Positions 1 to 8,600 of a stretch of 15,598 bases of DNA are shown piece by piece (positions within the stretch are counted from its first letter, which is position 1; each line of letters opens with the position of its first letter). The notes under the pieces are model-generated. The model searched no databases. It had not been told where the DNA came from and saw only the letters and a list, made by a program, of their open reading frames with translations. The DNA lies in assembly GCA_902786615.1 (NCBI GenBank), contig CADADE010000047.1, positions 1-15,598 on the forward strand, in the 5' to 3' direction. The DNA comes from Oscillospiraceae bacterium. Its GTDB lineage: Bacteria; Bacillota_A; Clostridia; Oscillospirales; Oscillospiraceae. The position numbers and the translations under genes were made by a program.

Positions 1-68
1 GCAGCCAAAGCGGGGAGCAATCTGTGATTGCGACCTGGGCCGAAGGCTGTCACCAGTTCGCAAACTGG

Positions 69-154
69 TGACTGAGGGATCGAGGGCTGGTCGCTTGTCG
101 GGTCGATCCCTCCACTGCAAGCGGTCCCCCTCCCTTTTTCCAAAGGGAGGTTAA
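69..154. repeat. Intergenic hairpin repeat, copy A
   Basis: An 86-bp stretch that recurs almost exactly at 1705-1791 in the same orientation, with a few substitutions and one 1-bp length difference. It contains a GGGATCGA / TCGATCCC inverted pair and ends in a CCTCCCTTT-TTCC-AAAGGGAGG hairpin. Just before it, 51-70 forms another perfect hairpin (CACCAGTT, loop CGCA, AACTGGTG). That hairpin takes the position of a different hairpin in copy B. The element is non-coding; its resemblance to repeats common in gut Clostridia is from memory. Positions 1-68 otherwise hold nothing I can identify. Confidence 0.8.
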
Positions 155-160
155 AGAAAG

Positions 161-190
161 AATCCCCGGTGGAAAAATCCGCCGGGGATT
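161..190 (-). terminator. Putative intrinsic terminator of the secreted protein gene
   Basis: AATCCCCGG (161-169) and CCGGGGATT (182-190) form a perfect 9-bp stem with a 12-nt loop. It lies 19 bp past the stop codon of the minus-strand gene. Read on the minus strand, the stem is followed by an imperfect T-rich tract (CTTTCTTTAA). The tract is interrupted, so termination may be partial. Confidence 0.6.
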
Positions 191-208
191 CGTGCGTTTA
201 TGGGAGCT

Positions 209-1600
209 TTACGCGATGGGCTGGAAGGTGACGTACACCACCGCGTCCATGGCGGGCATGACGAAGGTCTGGGACTCGGTGATGTCATAGGAGGCCGAGC
301 CGTCGATCATGCTCCACACGATGCTTGCAAGTCTGTACCCGGGGGCGGGGGTGGGAACGACGCGCACAGTGGTCTGAGGGTAGACGTTCATGGTCTCGCC
401 GTTCTCGCCGGAGTTCAGCAGGAAGTACGCGCTGCCGCCCTGCATCGGGGCAAGGCTCAGGCGATACGCCCGCTGCGGCATGCCGCCGCCGATGTATTCC
501 CAGCCGCCGTCCGCGCCGGGGATGTTGAACACGACGTCCGCGAGGCCGGAGCCGCCGCCGCCGCGGCGATTCGTCCACTGGGCGGTGAGGGTGCGGGTTT
601 CAGTGATCGGCGCTTCCTGTCTATATATTTTGCCGTCGTCGCCGAGCCAGTAGTTAAACTCCATGCCATCGGGCGCGGGGAAGAGTTGCCCCTGCACTTT
701 GTGTGTCTCGCCCGCAGTCAGTTTATATTCCTTCGTCGCCCCGGTGCCGTTGTTGGCGACATAGGTCACGGTGTAGCCGGTAGACGGGGCAGACCCTATG
801 AATTCAACCTTCTTAAACTTCGAAAGATCCCGGGGTTCGGCGCTCACGGGAATCTCTGTCTCGTCCTTGGTGCCCTCCGTGTCCGTCCAGCCGGTTCCGG
901 GAATGCTGTTCTTTACAAGGCCGATGATTGCTTTGTCGCCGCCAATGGCGGTCACAGTGCCGCCGCTGATCGTGATTGTATTATAGGAGTAAATTCCGTT
1001 TCCTTGGCTGCCCGTTGCGGTCACGGTGCCGCCGCTGATCGTTATATCAGAACTGGCAATTCCCACAGACTGTGCGTCAGCGGTCACAGTGCCGCCGCTG
1101 ATCGTGATTGGGCCATAGCTTAGAATTGCGTCGTAATTGCCGGAAGCGCCCACGCTGCCGTTGCTGATATCTAATGTACCATCGCAATATATTCCATAAT
1201 AGCTGCCGCTTACTGTGAGGCTGCCGCCTCCGGAAATGCTGAGGTTGGCACGGCAGTAGATTCCAGCACCCTCTCTTGAACTTACCTTGTTCTCACCATT
1301 CAGTACAATATTCAGCGTCTCACGACCGGTGTATTCAATGCCATAACCATTTTCAACAGCTATCGTTGCGCCGCTCAGCGCCAGGATTGCAGGAGTATCA
1401 CCCTTTGCAGGTGTGAAACTCACTGTACCGTCACCAAGCACGTTATCCATGTTCGTGCTGGTTACCCATGTGTTTCCAACCCAGAGATCATAGTAGGTGA
1501 CATTAACCGCATACGCCGTCAGACTCATGCCAGGGAGCAGGCCCAGCATCAGTGTGAGGGTGAGCAGCAGGGACAGAATTTTGATGCTTTTCTTTTTCAT
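209..1600 (-). CDS. Secreted beta-helix protein with an InlB-type repeat
   Basis: 463-residue protein. Start chosen at 1600 because GGAGG lies 8 nt upstream; an in-frame ATG at 1615 would overlap that site. Residues 1-31 are a signal peptide (KKK, hydrophobic core, likely cut after AYA). Residues about 55-225 form a glycine/serine-rich right-handed beta-helix with three near-identical ITISGGTVTA turns, resembling the carbohydrate-binding-like repeat proteins of gut Firmicutes. Residues about 275-343 are one Listeria-Bacteroides (InlB B / Flg_new) repeat ending LTAQW. A short glycine linker (345-353) leads to a beta-rich C-terminal domain ending VYVTF. No LPXTG motif or C-terminal anchor is seen, so it is probably released or non-covalently bound. 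Specific function unknown; adhesion or glycan binding is inferred. The gene sits between two direct copies of an intergenic repeat, and no convincing promoter lies directly upstream. Confidence 0.88.
   Translation of the reverse strand: MKKKSIKILSLLLTLTLMLGLLPGMSLTAYAVNVTYYDLWVGNTWVTSTNMDNVLGDGTVSFTPAKGDTPAILALSGATIAVENGYGIEYTGRETLNIVLNGENKVSSREGAGIYCRANLSISGGGSLTVSGSYYGIYCDGTLDISNGSVGASGNYDAILSYGPITISGGTVTADAQSVGIASSDITISGGTVTATGSQGNGIYSYNTITISGGTVTAIGGDKAIIGLVKNSIPGTGWTDTEGTKDETEIPVSAEPRDLSKFKKVEFIGSAPSTGYTVTYVANNGTGATKEYKLTAGETHKVQGQLFPAPDGMEFNYWLGDDGKIYRQEAPITETRTLTAQWTNRRGGGGSGLADVVFNIPGADGGWEYIGGGMPQRAYRLSLAPMQGGSAYFLLNSGENGETMNVYPQTTVRVVPTPAPGYRLASIVWSMIDGSASYDITESQTFVMPAMDAVVYVTFQPIA
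948..1110 (-). repeat. Three internal coding repeats (ISGGTVTA turns)
   Basis: Three near-identical stretches of about 30 bp (948-977, 1017-1045, 1080-1110) lie inside the secreted protein gene, spaced 69 and 63 bp apart. Each encodes one ITISGGTVTA beta-helix turn. Spacing of 23 and 21 residues keeps the frame, so gain or loss of units would change helix length without breaking the protein. Confidence 0.8.
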
Positions 1601-1656
1601 TGTTTTTTCCTCCATAATATTTTCACGCCGCACGCGCGGCGGGATGGACGCTTCAA

Positions 1657-1793
1657 GCTCCCTTTGTGAAAGGGAGCTGTCACAGCCGATCTCCCGCGAG
1701 GCTGTGACTGAGGGATCGAGGGTCGGTCGCTTGTCGGGTCGATCCCTCCACCGCTTCGCGGTCCCCCTCCCTTTTTCCAAAGGGAGGTTAAGG
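1657..1793. repeat. Intergenic hairpin repeat, copy B
   Basis: Second, fuller copy of the repeat at 69-154. In order it contains hairpin GCTCCCTTT-GTG-AAAGGGAGC (1657-1677), hairpin TCACAGCC / GGCTGTGA (1680-1707), the GGGATCGA / TCGATCCC inverted pair, and hairpin CCTCCCTTT-TTCC-AAAGGGAGG (1766-1787). The core 1705-1791 is shared with copy A; the leading hairpins differ. It lies in the 5-prime region of the minus-strand secreted protein gene. No transposase or clear target duplication is visible. Confidence 0.8.
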
Positions 1794-1802
1794 GGTGCGC
1801 GC

Positions 1803-1845
1803 AAAAAGGGCGCAGCATATCCTAAACCGGATATACTACGCCCTT
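1803..1845 (-). terminator. Intrinsic terminator of a minus-strand mini transcription unit
   Basis: AAGGGCG-AG-ATATCC pairs with GGATAT-CT-CGCCCTT around the loop TAAACC, with two mismatches. On the minus strand the stem is followed directly by TTTTT (1803-1807). No annotated gene ends here, so it appears to close a short minus-strand transcript starting near 2007. Alternatively it could act as an attenuator ahead of the secreted protein gene at 1600. Confidence 0.65.
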
Positions 1846-1882
1846 GGTGAGACTTGACAGGGAGAGGCCGACAGCGCAGACT

Positions 1883-1948
1883 TTACCGAACGAACGAACG
1901 AACGAACGAACGAACGAACGAACGAACGATGGTACGCCGTGCGGTCAT
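1883..1948 (-). other. Possible 21-residue ORF running through the CGAA microsatellite
   Basis: On the minus strand, AAAGGGG lies 9 nt upstream of an ATG at 1948. It opens MTARRT and continues through the tetranucleotide repeat as repeating S-F-V-R, stopping at TAA just past the repeat. Four-base units mean each gain or loss of one unit switches frame. The other two frames run on and end in different tails, near the terminator. No homology is recognised; the ORF may simply be a by-product of the repeat. Confidence 0.2.
1887..1929. repeat. Tetranucleotide microsatellite (CGAA)10
   Basis: A perfect 43-bp tract: ten full CGAA units plus CGA, read as TTCG on the minus strand. It is uninterrupted, which suggests recent expansion or active slippage. 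It lies inside a minus-strand unit bounded by a predicted promoter (2014-2042) and terminator (1803-1845). A second promoter-like pair abuts it: TTGACA at 1952-1957 and TACCAT, 17 nt apart on the minus strand. Confidence 0.95.
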
Positions 1949-2013
1949 GTCTGTCAACCCCTTTCGATAAGTTTACATAACAATTTATAGTATCATTATA
2001 ATAATACAGGCGC

Positions 2014-2042
2014 ACTATACACGTTTTCCCTATATTTTGCAA
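2014..2042 (-). promoter_or_regulatory. Predicted sigma-A promoter for the minus-strand mini unit
   Basis: On the minus strand, TTGCAA (2037-2042) and TATAGT (2014-2019) are separated by exactly 17 nt. Transcription would start near 2007 and read through the CGAA repeat to the terminator at 1803-1845, giving an RNA of about 200 nt. The -35 match is moderate. Confidence 0.45.
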
Positions 2043-2123
2043 GAAGAATTTTCCTGCTCCGGGCACAGCCTGCACGGCCTCTCCCCGTCCCGCCGCCCGA
2101 CGCGGGAAACGGCGAGAAACGTC

Positions 2124-2152
2124 TTGACAGCGGGCCTTTGCCTGTTCATAAT
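2124..2152 (+). promoter_or_regulatory. Sigma-A promoter of the hydroxy-acid dehydrogenase operon
   Basis: Consensus TTGACA (2124-2129), a 17-nt spacer and CATAAT (2147-2152). Transcription would start near 2159, leaving a leader of about 90 nt. The leader contains a small hairpin (CCAGCG-TGCG-CGCTGG, 2196-2211). Apart from the features listed, the 1601-2248 gap holds no other gene that I can support. Confidence 0.7.
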
Positions 2153-2248
2153 ATTCATCGGAAAGCGCGTAACGATAAGGATACGGATTGCCGCGCCAGC
2201 GTGCGCGCTGGTTCGCAACGACAAAAAAGATACAAAGGAGTGTTCAGC

Positions 2249-3265
2249 ATGAATTATAACGAAATCATGGCAGCCGCGAAGGATCAGGTCGGGCCGTACT
2301 GCAAGGCGTGTCCCGTCTGCAACGGCAGGGCCTGCGGCAACGCCATGCCCGGCCCCGGCTGCAAGTACCCCGGCAACGCCGCCGCGCGCAACTTTGACAA
2401 GTGGCAGGAGATCTGCGTCAACATGGACACCCTCTGCCCCAACGCCGAGCCCGACGTGCGCTTTGAGATGTTCGGCAGGCAGTTCGCCGCCCCCATCTTC
2501 GCCGCGCCCCTCGGCTCCATCGACCTGCACTACGGGCCGAAGTACAAGGACCCCGAGTATAACGCCATCCTCATCAAGGCCTGCGCGGACTACGGTCTCA
2601 TGGCCCTGACCGGCGACGGCGTGGACCCCGGCATCATGCTGCGCTCGGCGGAGGACATGAAGAAGGTCGGCGGTCTCGGCTGCCCGGTCATCAAGCCCTG
2701 GAACAAGGAGGCCGTGTTTGAGAAGCTGGACGTGCTGAACGAGGCCGGGATCTTCTGCGCCGGCATGGACGTGGACGGCGCGGGCCTGCCCTTCCTCAAG
2801 GCCATGAACCCCAACGCGGGCAGCAAGTCCGTTCCCGAGCTGCGTGAGATCATCAACTACGCGAAAATGCCCTTCATCGTCAAAGGAATCATGACCGCCA
2901 AAAGCGCTCAGAAGGCCGTCGAGGCCGGGGCCGCCGCCATCGTCGTCTCCAACCACGGCGGCAGAGTGCAGGGCGGCGTCGCCTCCACAGCGGAGGTGCT
3001 GCCCGAGATCGCGGAGGCCGTCAGGGGCAGGACCGTCGTGCTGGTGGACGGCGGCATCCGCTCCGGCGTGGACGTGTTCCGCGCCCTCGCCCTCGGCGCG
3101 GACGGCGTGCTGATCGGCCGCCCCATCCTGCCCATGATCTACGCGGCGGGCGAGGAGGGCTTCAAGGTCTACATGGACAAGATCATCGGCGAGCTCAAGT
3201 CCACCATGACCATGTGCGGCGCGGCAACGCTCGCGGATATCACCCGCGACAAGGTGCGCCTCTGA
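2249..3265 (+). CDS. FMN-dependent alpha-hydroxy-acid dehydrogenase/oxidase
   Basis: 338-residue TIM-barrel flavoprotein of the lactate oxidase/glycolate oxidase family, which oxidises 2-hydroxy acids to 2-keto acids. The start at 2249 follows AAAGGAG by 8 nt. Visible signatures are K212 in the VKG strand, the active-site SNHGGR loop (234-239, catalytic H236), DGGIRSG (267-273) and LIGRP (288-292), the last two binding the FMN phosphate. The family loop usually continues R-Q-L-D; here it continues R-V-Q-G-G. The N-terminus carries a Cys cluster (C18, C21, C24, C29, C38) absent from classical lactate oxidases; it could bind metal or an Fe-S centre (inference). Length is a little short of the classical 350-370. 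The substrate and the electron acceptor (oxygen or other) cannot be read from sequence. First gene of an operon with the Nudix hydrolase. Confidence 0.9.
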   Translation: MNYNEIMAAAKDQVGPYCKACPVCNGRACGNAMPGPGCKYPGNAAARNFDKWQEICVNMDTLCPNAEPDVRFEMFGRQFAAPIFAAPLGSIDLHYGPKYKDPEYNAILIKACADYGLMALTGDGVDPGIMLRSAEDMKKVGGLGCPVIKPWNKEAVFEKLDVLNEAGIFCAGMDVDGAGLPFLKAMNPNAGSKSVPELREIINYAKMPFIVKGIMTAKSAQKAVEAGAAAIVVSNHGGRVQGGVASTAEVLPEIAEAVRGRTVVLVDGGIRSGVDVFRALALGADGVLIGRPILPMIYAAGEEGFKVYMDKIIGELKSTMTMCGAATLADITRDKVRL

Positions 3266-3762
3266 TGCGAAACACCACGCTCGTCCATTTGGAGAGGGAC
3301 GGGAAATACCTGATGCTCCACCGCGTCAAAAAGGAGCGGGACGAAAACCGCGACAAGTGGGTCGGCATCGGCGGCAAGTTCGAGCCGGGCGAGAGTCCCG
3401 AGGACTGCGCCCTGCGCGAGGTGTACGAGGAAACCGGCCTCAGCATGAAAAGCTGGGCCTATCGCGGGATCGTGACCTTCGTCTCCGACGAGTGGGGCAC
3501 GGAGTACATGCACCTTTTTCACTCCAAGGACTTCAGCGGCACGCTCCGTGACTGCGACGAGGGCGTGCTGGAATGGGTGGACAAAAAGGCGCTGCCCGCT
3601 CTCCCGATCTGGGAGGGGGACAAAATCTTCCTGCGTCTTCTGGACGAGGAGCGCCCCTTCTTCTCCCTCAAGCTCTGCTATCAGGGCGACAGGCTCACAC
3701 GAGCCGTGCTGGACGGCAGGACGATCCTCGAAGCCGATGCGGGTGGAAAAACCTTAAAATAA
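3265..3762 (+). CDS. Nudix hydrolase (MutT/8-oxo-dGTP diphosphatase-like)
   Basis: 165-residue single-domain Nudix protein. The full Nudix box is present: G37, E43, R51-E52, E55-E56 and G58 in the canonical Gx5Ex7REUxEExGU spacing, with the acidic residues binding divalent metal. The preceding GIGGK strand and the following beta-strands resemble MutT/8-oxo-dGTP diphosphatase-type members. The true substrate could be another nucleoside diphosphate derivative. The ATG overlaps the TGA stop of the upstream flavoprotein gene (TGATG), so the two are probably translationally coupled. Sanitising oxidised nucleotides next to a possible peroxide-producing flavoenzyme would be coherent but is inference. 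No terminator is evident before the next promoter. Confidence 0.88.
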   Translation: MRNTTLVHLERDGKYLMLHRVKKERDENRDKWVGIGGKFEPGESPEDCALREVYEETGLSMKSWAYRGIVTFVSDEWGTEYMHLFHSKDFSGTLRDCDEGVLEWVDKKALPALPIWEGDKIFLRLLDEERPFFSLKLCYQGDRLTRAVLDGRTILEADAGGKTLK

Positions 3763-3784
3763 TCACAGGCGCATAAAAAATCCG

Positions 3785-3813
3785 TTGTTTCCGGCAAAGA
3801 GCTATGATATAAT
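3785..3813 (+). promoter_or_regulatory. Sigma-A promoter of the phosphoglucomutase gene
   Basis: TTGTTT (3785-3790), 17-nt spacer, perfect TATAAT (3808-3813) preceded by TG in the extended -10 position. Transcription would start near 3820, about 47 nt before the ATG at 3867, which has AGGAGA 6 nt upstream. Confidence 0.75.
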
Positions 3814-3866
3814 CGTATGCAGCAAAGCATTTTCGGCAATATATCACAATTGAGAGGAGACAATCC

Positions 3867-5467
3867 ATGTACAAACAAGAATACGAGCGCTGGCTCCACC
3901 ACGATCTGGAGGACCCCGACCTGCTGCCGGAGCTTCTCAGGATTCAGGATAACGACGACGAGATCAAGGATCGCTTCGCGGTCTCCCTGAAGTTCGGCAC
4001 CGCGGGTCTGCGCGGCACGCTCGGCGCGGGCACCAACCGCATGAACATCTGGGTCGTGCGCCAGGCCACCCAGGGTCTCGCCAACTGGGTGCTCACCCAG
4101 GGCGGGAGCCAGACCGTCGCCATCTCCTATGACAGCCGCCTCAAGAGCGATGTGTTCGCCATGGAGGCCGCGGGCGTTCTGGCTGCAAACGGCATCAAGG
4201 TGCGCATCTATGACGCGCTCATGCCCGTCCCCGCGCTCTCCTTCGCCACCCGTTACTATCACTGCAACGCCGGCATCATGGTCACCGCCTCCCACAACCC
4301 CGCCAAGTACAACGGCTACAAGGCCTACGGCCCCGACGGCTGCCAGATGACCGACGACGCCGCCGCCATCGTCTATGACGAGATCCAGAAGACCGACGTG
4401 CTCACCGGCGCCAAGCGCATCTCCTTTGCCGAGGGCGTGGAAAGAGGCTTCATCCGCTTCGTCGGCGACGACTGCAAGAAGGCCTTCTATGAAGCCATCG
4501 AGGCGCGTCAGGTCCGCCCGGGTCTGGCCCGCAGTTCCGGCCTCAAGCTGGTCTACTCCCCGCTCAACGGCACCGGCCTTATCCCTGTCACCAAGGTTCT
4601 CAACGACATGGGCATCACCGACATCACCATCGTGCCCGAGCAGGAGTACCCCAACGGCTACTTCACCACCGCCCCCTACCCCAACCCCGAAATCTTTGAG
4701 GCGCTCAAGTACGGTCTGGAGCTCGCCAAGCAGACGGGCGCGGACCTCATGCTCGCCACCGACCCCGACGCCGACCGCGTGGGTATCGCCATGCGCTGCC
4801 CCGACGGCAGCTATGAGCTGGTGTCCGGCACATGTCCATCGTGTCCACCCCGCTGGCCGACGCGATCGCCGACTACTACGGCGTGGAGCTGCGCCATGTG
4901 CTGACCGGCTTCAAGTGGATCGGCGATCAGATCGCCAAGCTCGAAGCCGCCGACGAGGTCGACCGCTTCATCTTCGGCTTTGAGGAGAGCTACGGCTACC
5001 TCGCCGGCCCCTATGTGCGCGACAAGGACGCCGTCATCGCCTCCATGCTGATCTGCGAGATGGCCGCCTACTACCGCTCCATCGGCTCCTCCATCAAGCA
5101 GAGACTGGACGAGATCTACGCCCAGTACGGCCGCTACCTGAACAAGGTGGACTCCTTCGAGTTCCCCGGCCTCACCGGCATGGACAAGATGGCCGCCATC
5201 ATGTCGGGCCTGCGCAAGAATCCCCCCAAGGACTTTGCGGGCATCCCCGTGGTCTCCGTCACGGACTACGCCGACCCCGAGAAGACCGGTCTGCCCAAGG
5301 CCAACGTCCTGATTTACAAGCTGGAGGACGGCTCCACCGTCATCGTGCGCCCCTCCGGCACCGAGCCGAAGATCAAGACCTACTTCACCACCAAGGGCAA
5401 GGACCTCGCCGAAGCCCAGGCCAAGAAGGACAAGCTGGCCGAAGCCTGCAAGCCCCTGCTGAGCTGA
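3867..5467 (+). pseudogene. pgcA: Phosphoglucomutase/phosphomannomutase (PgcA-type), internal deletion and frameshift
   Basis: Alpha-D-phosphohexomutase that interconverts glucose-1-phosphate and glucose-6-phosphate (or the mannose equivalents) for cell-wall and polysaccharide precursors. The first frame runs 3867-4829 in register, with catalytic Ser142 in TASHNP and the metal-binding DPDADR loop (D299-D301-D303), then passes into junk and stops at 4904. The second frame resumes at about 4832 (MSIVSTPLAD) with the GFEESYGYL sugar-binding loop and the RPSGTEPK phosphate-binding loop, ending at 5467. The joined parts total about 532 residues, whereas family members are usually about 560-580. 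About 30-40 residues that normally follow the SGN motif are missing, as well as the frame. Everything on either side looks fully functional, so the lesion is recent or an assembly artefact. Monocistronic, with its own promoter and terminator. Confidence 0.85.
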
Positions 5468-5488
5468 TAATCGCCCCAATACGCACAC

Positions 5489-5521
5489 GCTCCCGGCACC
5501 ATCCGTGCCGGGAGCTTTTTT
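5489..5521 (+). terminator. Intrinsic terminator after the phosphoglucomutase gene
   Basis: Perfect 11-bp stem GCTCCCGGCAC / GTGCCGGGAGC with loop CATCC, followed by six T residues (5516-5521). It lies 21 bp past the stop codon. Confidence 0.93.
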
Positions 5522-5542
5522 GTGCATTTTCCCTGCAAAATC

Positions 5543-5571
5543 TTGCCAGGACATACAAGCTATGTTATTAT
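5543..5571 (+). promoter_or_regulatory. Sigma-A promoter of the large LRR/InlB-repeat protein gene
   Basis: TTGCCA (5543-5548), 17-nt spacer and TATTAT (5566-5571), with TG in the extended -10 position. It lies just after the upstream terminator and about 57 nt before the start codon. Confidence 0.65.
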
Positions 5572-5627
5572 TGTAACAACATGGAACTATGCGCTTTTCG
5601 GTTCACAAACATTGAGGAGGTATCGCC

Positions 5628-8600
5628 ATGAAGACCGCGCTTCGCAAAGCCCTTCCCCTGCTGCTGTGTCTGATCCTGTGTATTTGCCTTTCCCCCGCGG
5701 CGGGAGCCGAGGAACTATCCGTCACTGACGCTGCCGTTTTCGATGCAAGCGGCATCAGTATTAACACGGTGACATTCCCGGACTACAATTTCCGAAATTA
5801 TGTGTTGAATCGCCTTGATCTGGACCGCAGCACCACGCTCAGCGAAAACGAGATCAGCCGTGTGGGAAGCCTTGGATTGGGCAACATGAGTATTTCAGAT
5901 CTGAAGGGTATTGAATACTTTACGAATCTGCATCAGCTTTACTGCCAGCAGAATGCGTTGAAGTCGCTGGATGTCAGGGCTCTCAGAAATCTTGAGGTAC
6001 TGTATGCGTGGGGCAACCAGCTTGAAGCGCTCGATGTTTCCCAAAACCCGTATCTGACCGTGCTGGCGTTGTCCATGAACAGCATCGAAGAACTGGATGT
6101 CAGCAACAATCCCTATCTGCAATACCTGTTTGTCAACAATAACAAACTGAGGGAAATCGACATCAGCGCTCTTCCTTATCTGGTGGATTTCAACTGCTCC
6201 TCCAATTATCTTACGGAGCTCAACGTCAGCGGCAACAGCGCGTTGGTTTTTCTGTCCTGCGAGGGCAATCAGTTAAGCTCTCTGAACCTTAACCACCAAT
6301 ACCTGGGCCGCCTGTACTGTGCGTTTAATCCGCTTTCAGAGCTCAATATCAGCCAATGCCCCGAGCTTCTTGAAGTCGTCAGGAACGGCTCCAGAACCGA
6401 GGCTGTGACTTCCGCCGGCTATCGGCACATCACCTATACCGGAAGCAAGACCGAAACGACAGAAGACGGCGAATATCCGTATTGCGTGCATTACAGCGCC
6501 GATACTGTGCTGTCCACGCAGCCGAACGTCACCGTCACTTATAATGCCAATGGCGGTTATGGCTCCATGAACCCGCAGACAGTCACCTCCGGGCAGGCGC
6601 TCATGCTGAGTCCGAACACATTTTCCCGCGCAAATTATGCTTTCTCGCATTGGAACACAAAACCTGACGGCAGCGGAATAAGCTATGCAAATGAGGGGAC
6701 CGTTTTCCCAACGGCCAGTATGACGCTTTATGCCCAGTGGGTCAAGAACTACTATTCCGTGAATTATAACAGTAACGGCGGCGGCGGTGTGATGGGTCTC
6801 AATACTGTTTTTAAAGGCCTCTCAACAACTGTACGGGAAAATGAGTTCAACGCGCCAAGCTATAGTAAAGTATTCTCAGAGTGGAACACCTCTCCCGACG
6901 GTACAGGCATCAGCTATCAGCCCGGCGACCCCATCTGGTCGGATGATATTCCCAGCGATATCACACTGTACGCCATCTGGGTGGACAAGCTTACAATCTA
7001 CTACTATCCCGGCAGCGGCAGCGGCGTTTCTCAGATTCAAGAGGTTCCGCGAGGTACTCCGGTCAATCTCTCCGCCTTCAACTCTCTCGGATTTACCGCG
7101 CCTGAAAATATGACCTTTGCTTACTGGACAGATAATTACGGCAGCAGGTATTTCAACGGTCAGGAGATTTATCCGACTACGGATTTGCGACTCACCGCCG
7201 TCTATGGAGAAACTATTAATATTACCTATAACGCCAACGGCGGCACTCTTAAGAGCGGTTCACAGACTGGCATTTCTCTCAGAACCAAGGCGGCAAAGAA
7301 TGTGGATTATAGGCTTTATACCCAGGAGTATCTGAGTCTCACACGCAGCGGCTACGAATTTCTCGGCTGGGCTCTCGGTCCCAGTGCGGCTTTGCCGAAA
7401 GCTGGGTGGGAGGTTTACAGTGAGCCTATCGTCGTACCGGAGGGTTTCTCTCAGGACACCACGATCTATGCCGTCTGGAATCAGCTTGGCTTTGAGGGCA
7501 CTGTGACCATTTCCGGCAGTTTGACGGATATGGCTTCTGACGGCCTCGTGGGCGAAACCCTGACCGCCGACGTGACCAATGAAACGAAGTTCTTCGATTA
7601 TGAATACCAGTGGCTGCGCGACGGTATGCCGATCAACGGCGCGTTCATGCAGACCTATATCGTCACGGCTGAGGACTATGGCCGCACGATCACCTGCCGC
7701 GTATCGGCATACGGTGCTGACCCGAGTACCAAATACAGCGTCAACTATAAAGAGATCAGGATTGGGGCAGCCTATAAGGAAATCGACATCGTCAATAATG
7801 CTCCCGAGGACGAAGACGATTATTTCTACGGCCTCACGGAAAACATGTCCTATACCTTCAATTCCACCAACCCAAGGGACAGAAAGCCGGTCAGCAATCC
7901 GTCCTCCAATCTGGTCATTGTTAACGGGGTTCTGGCCTTCCGCTTCACCCAGCAGGGCACCTACAGATTCTATGATGTCATAGATAAGACCGACCTGACA
8001 AAGGGCAGCCTGATCGCCACCGTTGAGGTCAGGAACTGGTACACGCTGGACTATGAGATAACCAACATTTCCGACCACGGTTCGGTCGGCTCCGGCACGG
8101 TTCAGATGAAGAACGGCAGCACCGTTCTCTACATGAGCTCCAACATCAAGGACTCCTCCGGCAACACAATCATCAAGGGCAACGGTGCCAACACCTGGCT
8201 TGTGCGCGAGGGCGCAAGCACCGACCTCAAAATCACGGTCAGACCCGGCAGCAACAGTTACGCGTTTGTGTACCTCAGCGGTGCAGAGCTGTTCAGGACG
8301 GGAACGGAGCAAACCGTCTCTCTCGGATCGCTCACCGGGCCTGAACACTATGATATTGTTTTCCTTCAAATAAACAACATGCCGAAATTTGACATTGCCC
8401 TCACCCTCCCCGCCTCTCTTACGGAGCTTGAGGAAGAAGCCTTTGCGGGCGGTGCGTTCAGCTATGTTGTGGTGCCCGCTCAGGTTACGAAGATCGGCTC
8501 ACGCGCCTTTGCCGACTGCCGGAATCTGCAGTATATTGAGATTCTGGGTATGAACGTTGAAATTGCGCCCGATGCATTTGAACACGTCAGCAAGCTGACG

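Noticed and set aside
200..1123. 307-codon plus-strand open frame opposite the first secreted protein
   Set aside because: The minus strand has a signal peptide, ribosome site, InlB repeat and terminator; the plus frame has none.
1887..1929. Possible CRISPR-like array
   Set aside because: The unit is four bases with no spacers, so it is a microsatellite.
1836..2075. 79-codon minus-strand open frame including the FVRS repeat
   Set aside because: Its start lies upstream of the predicted promoter and lacks a ribosome site; the ATG at 1948 in another frame has better translation signals, though even that is weak.
2030..2956. Long open frame antisense to the hydroxy-acid dehydrogenase gene
   Set aside because: It mirrors the codon bias of the GC-rich gene on the other strand, has no ribosome site or recognisable domain, and the plus-strand gene is well supported.
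7260..8369. 369-codon open frame antisense to the large LRR/InlB protein
   Set aside because: No family features, no ribosome site, and wholly inside a convincing plus-strand gene.
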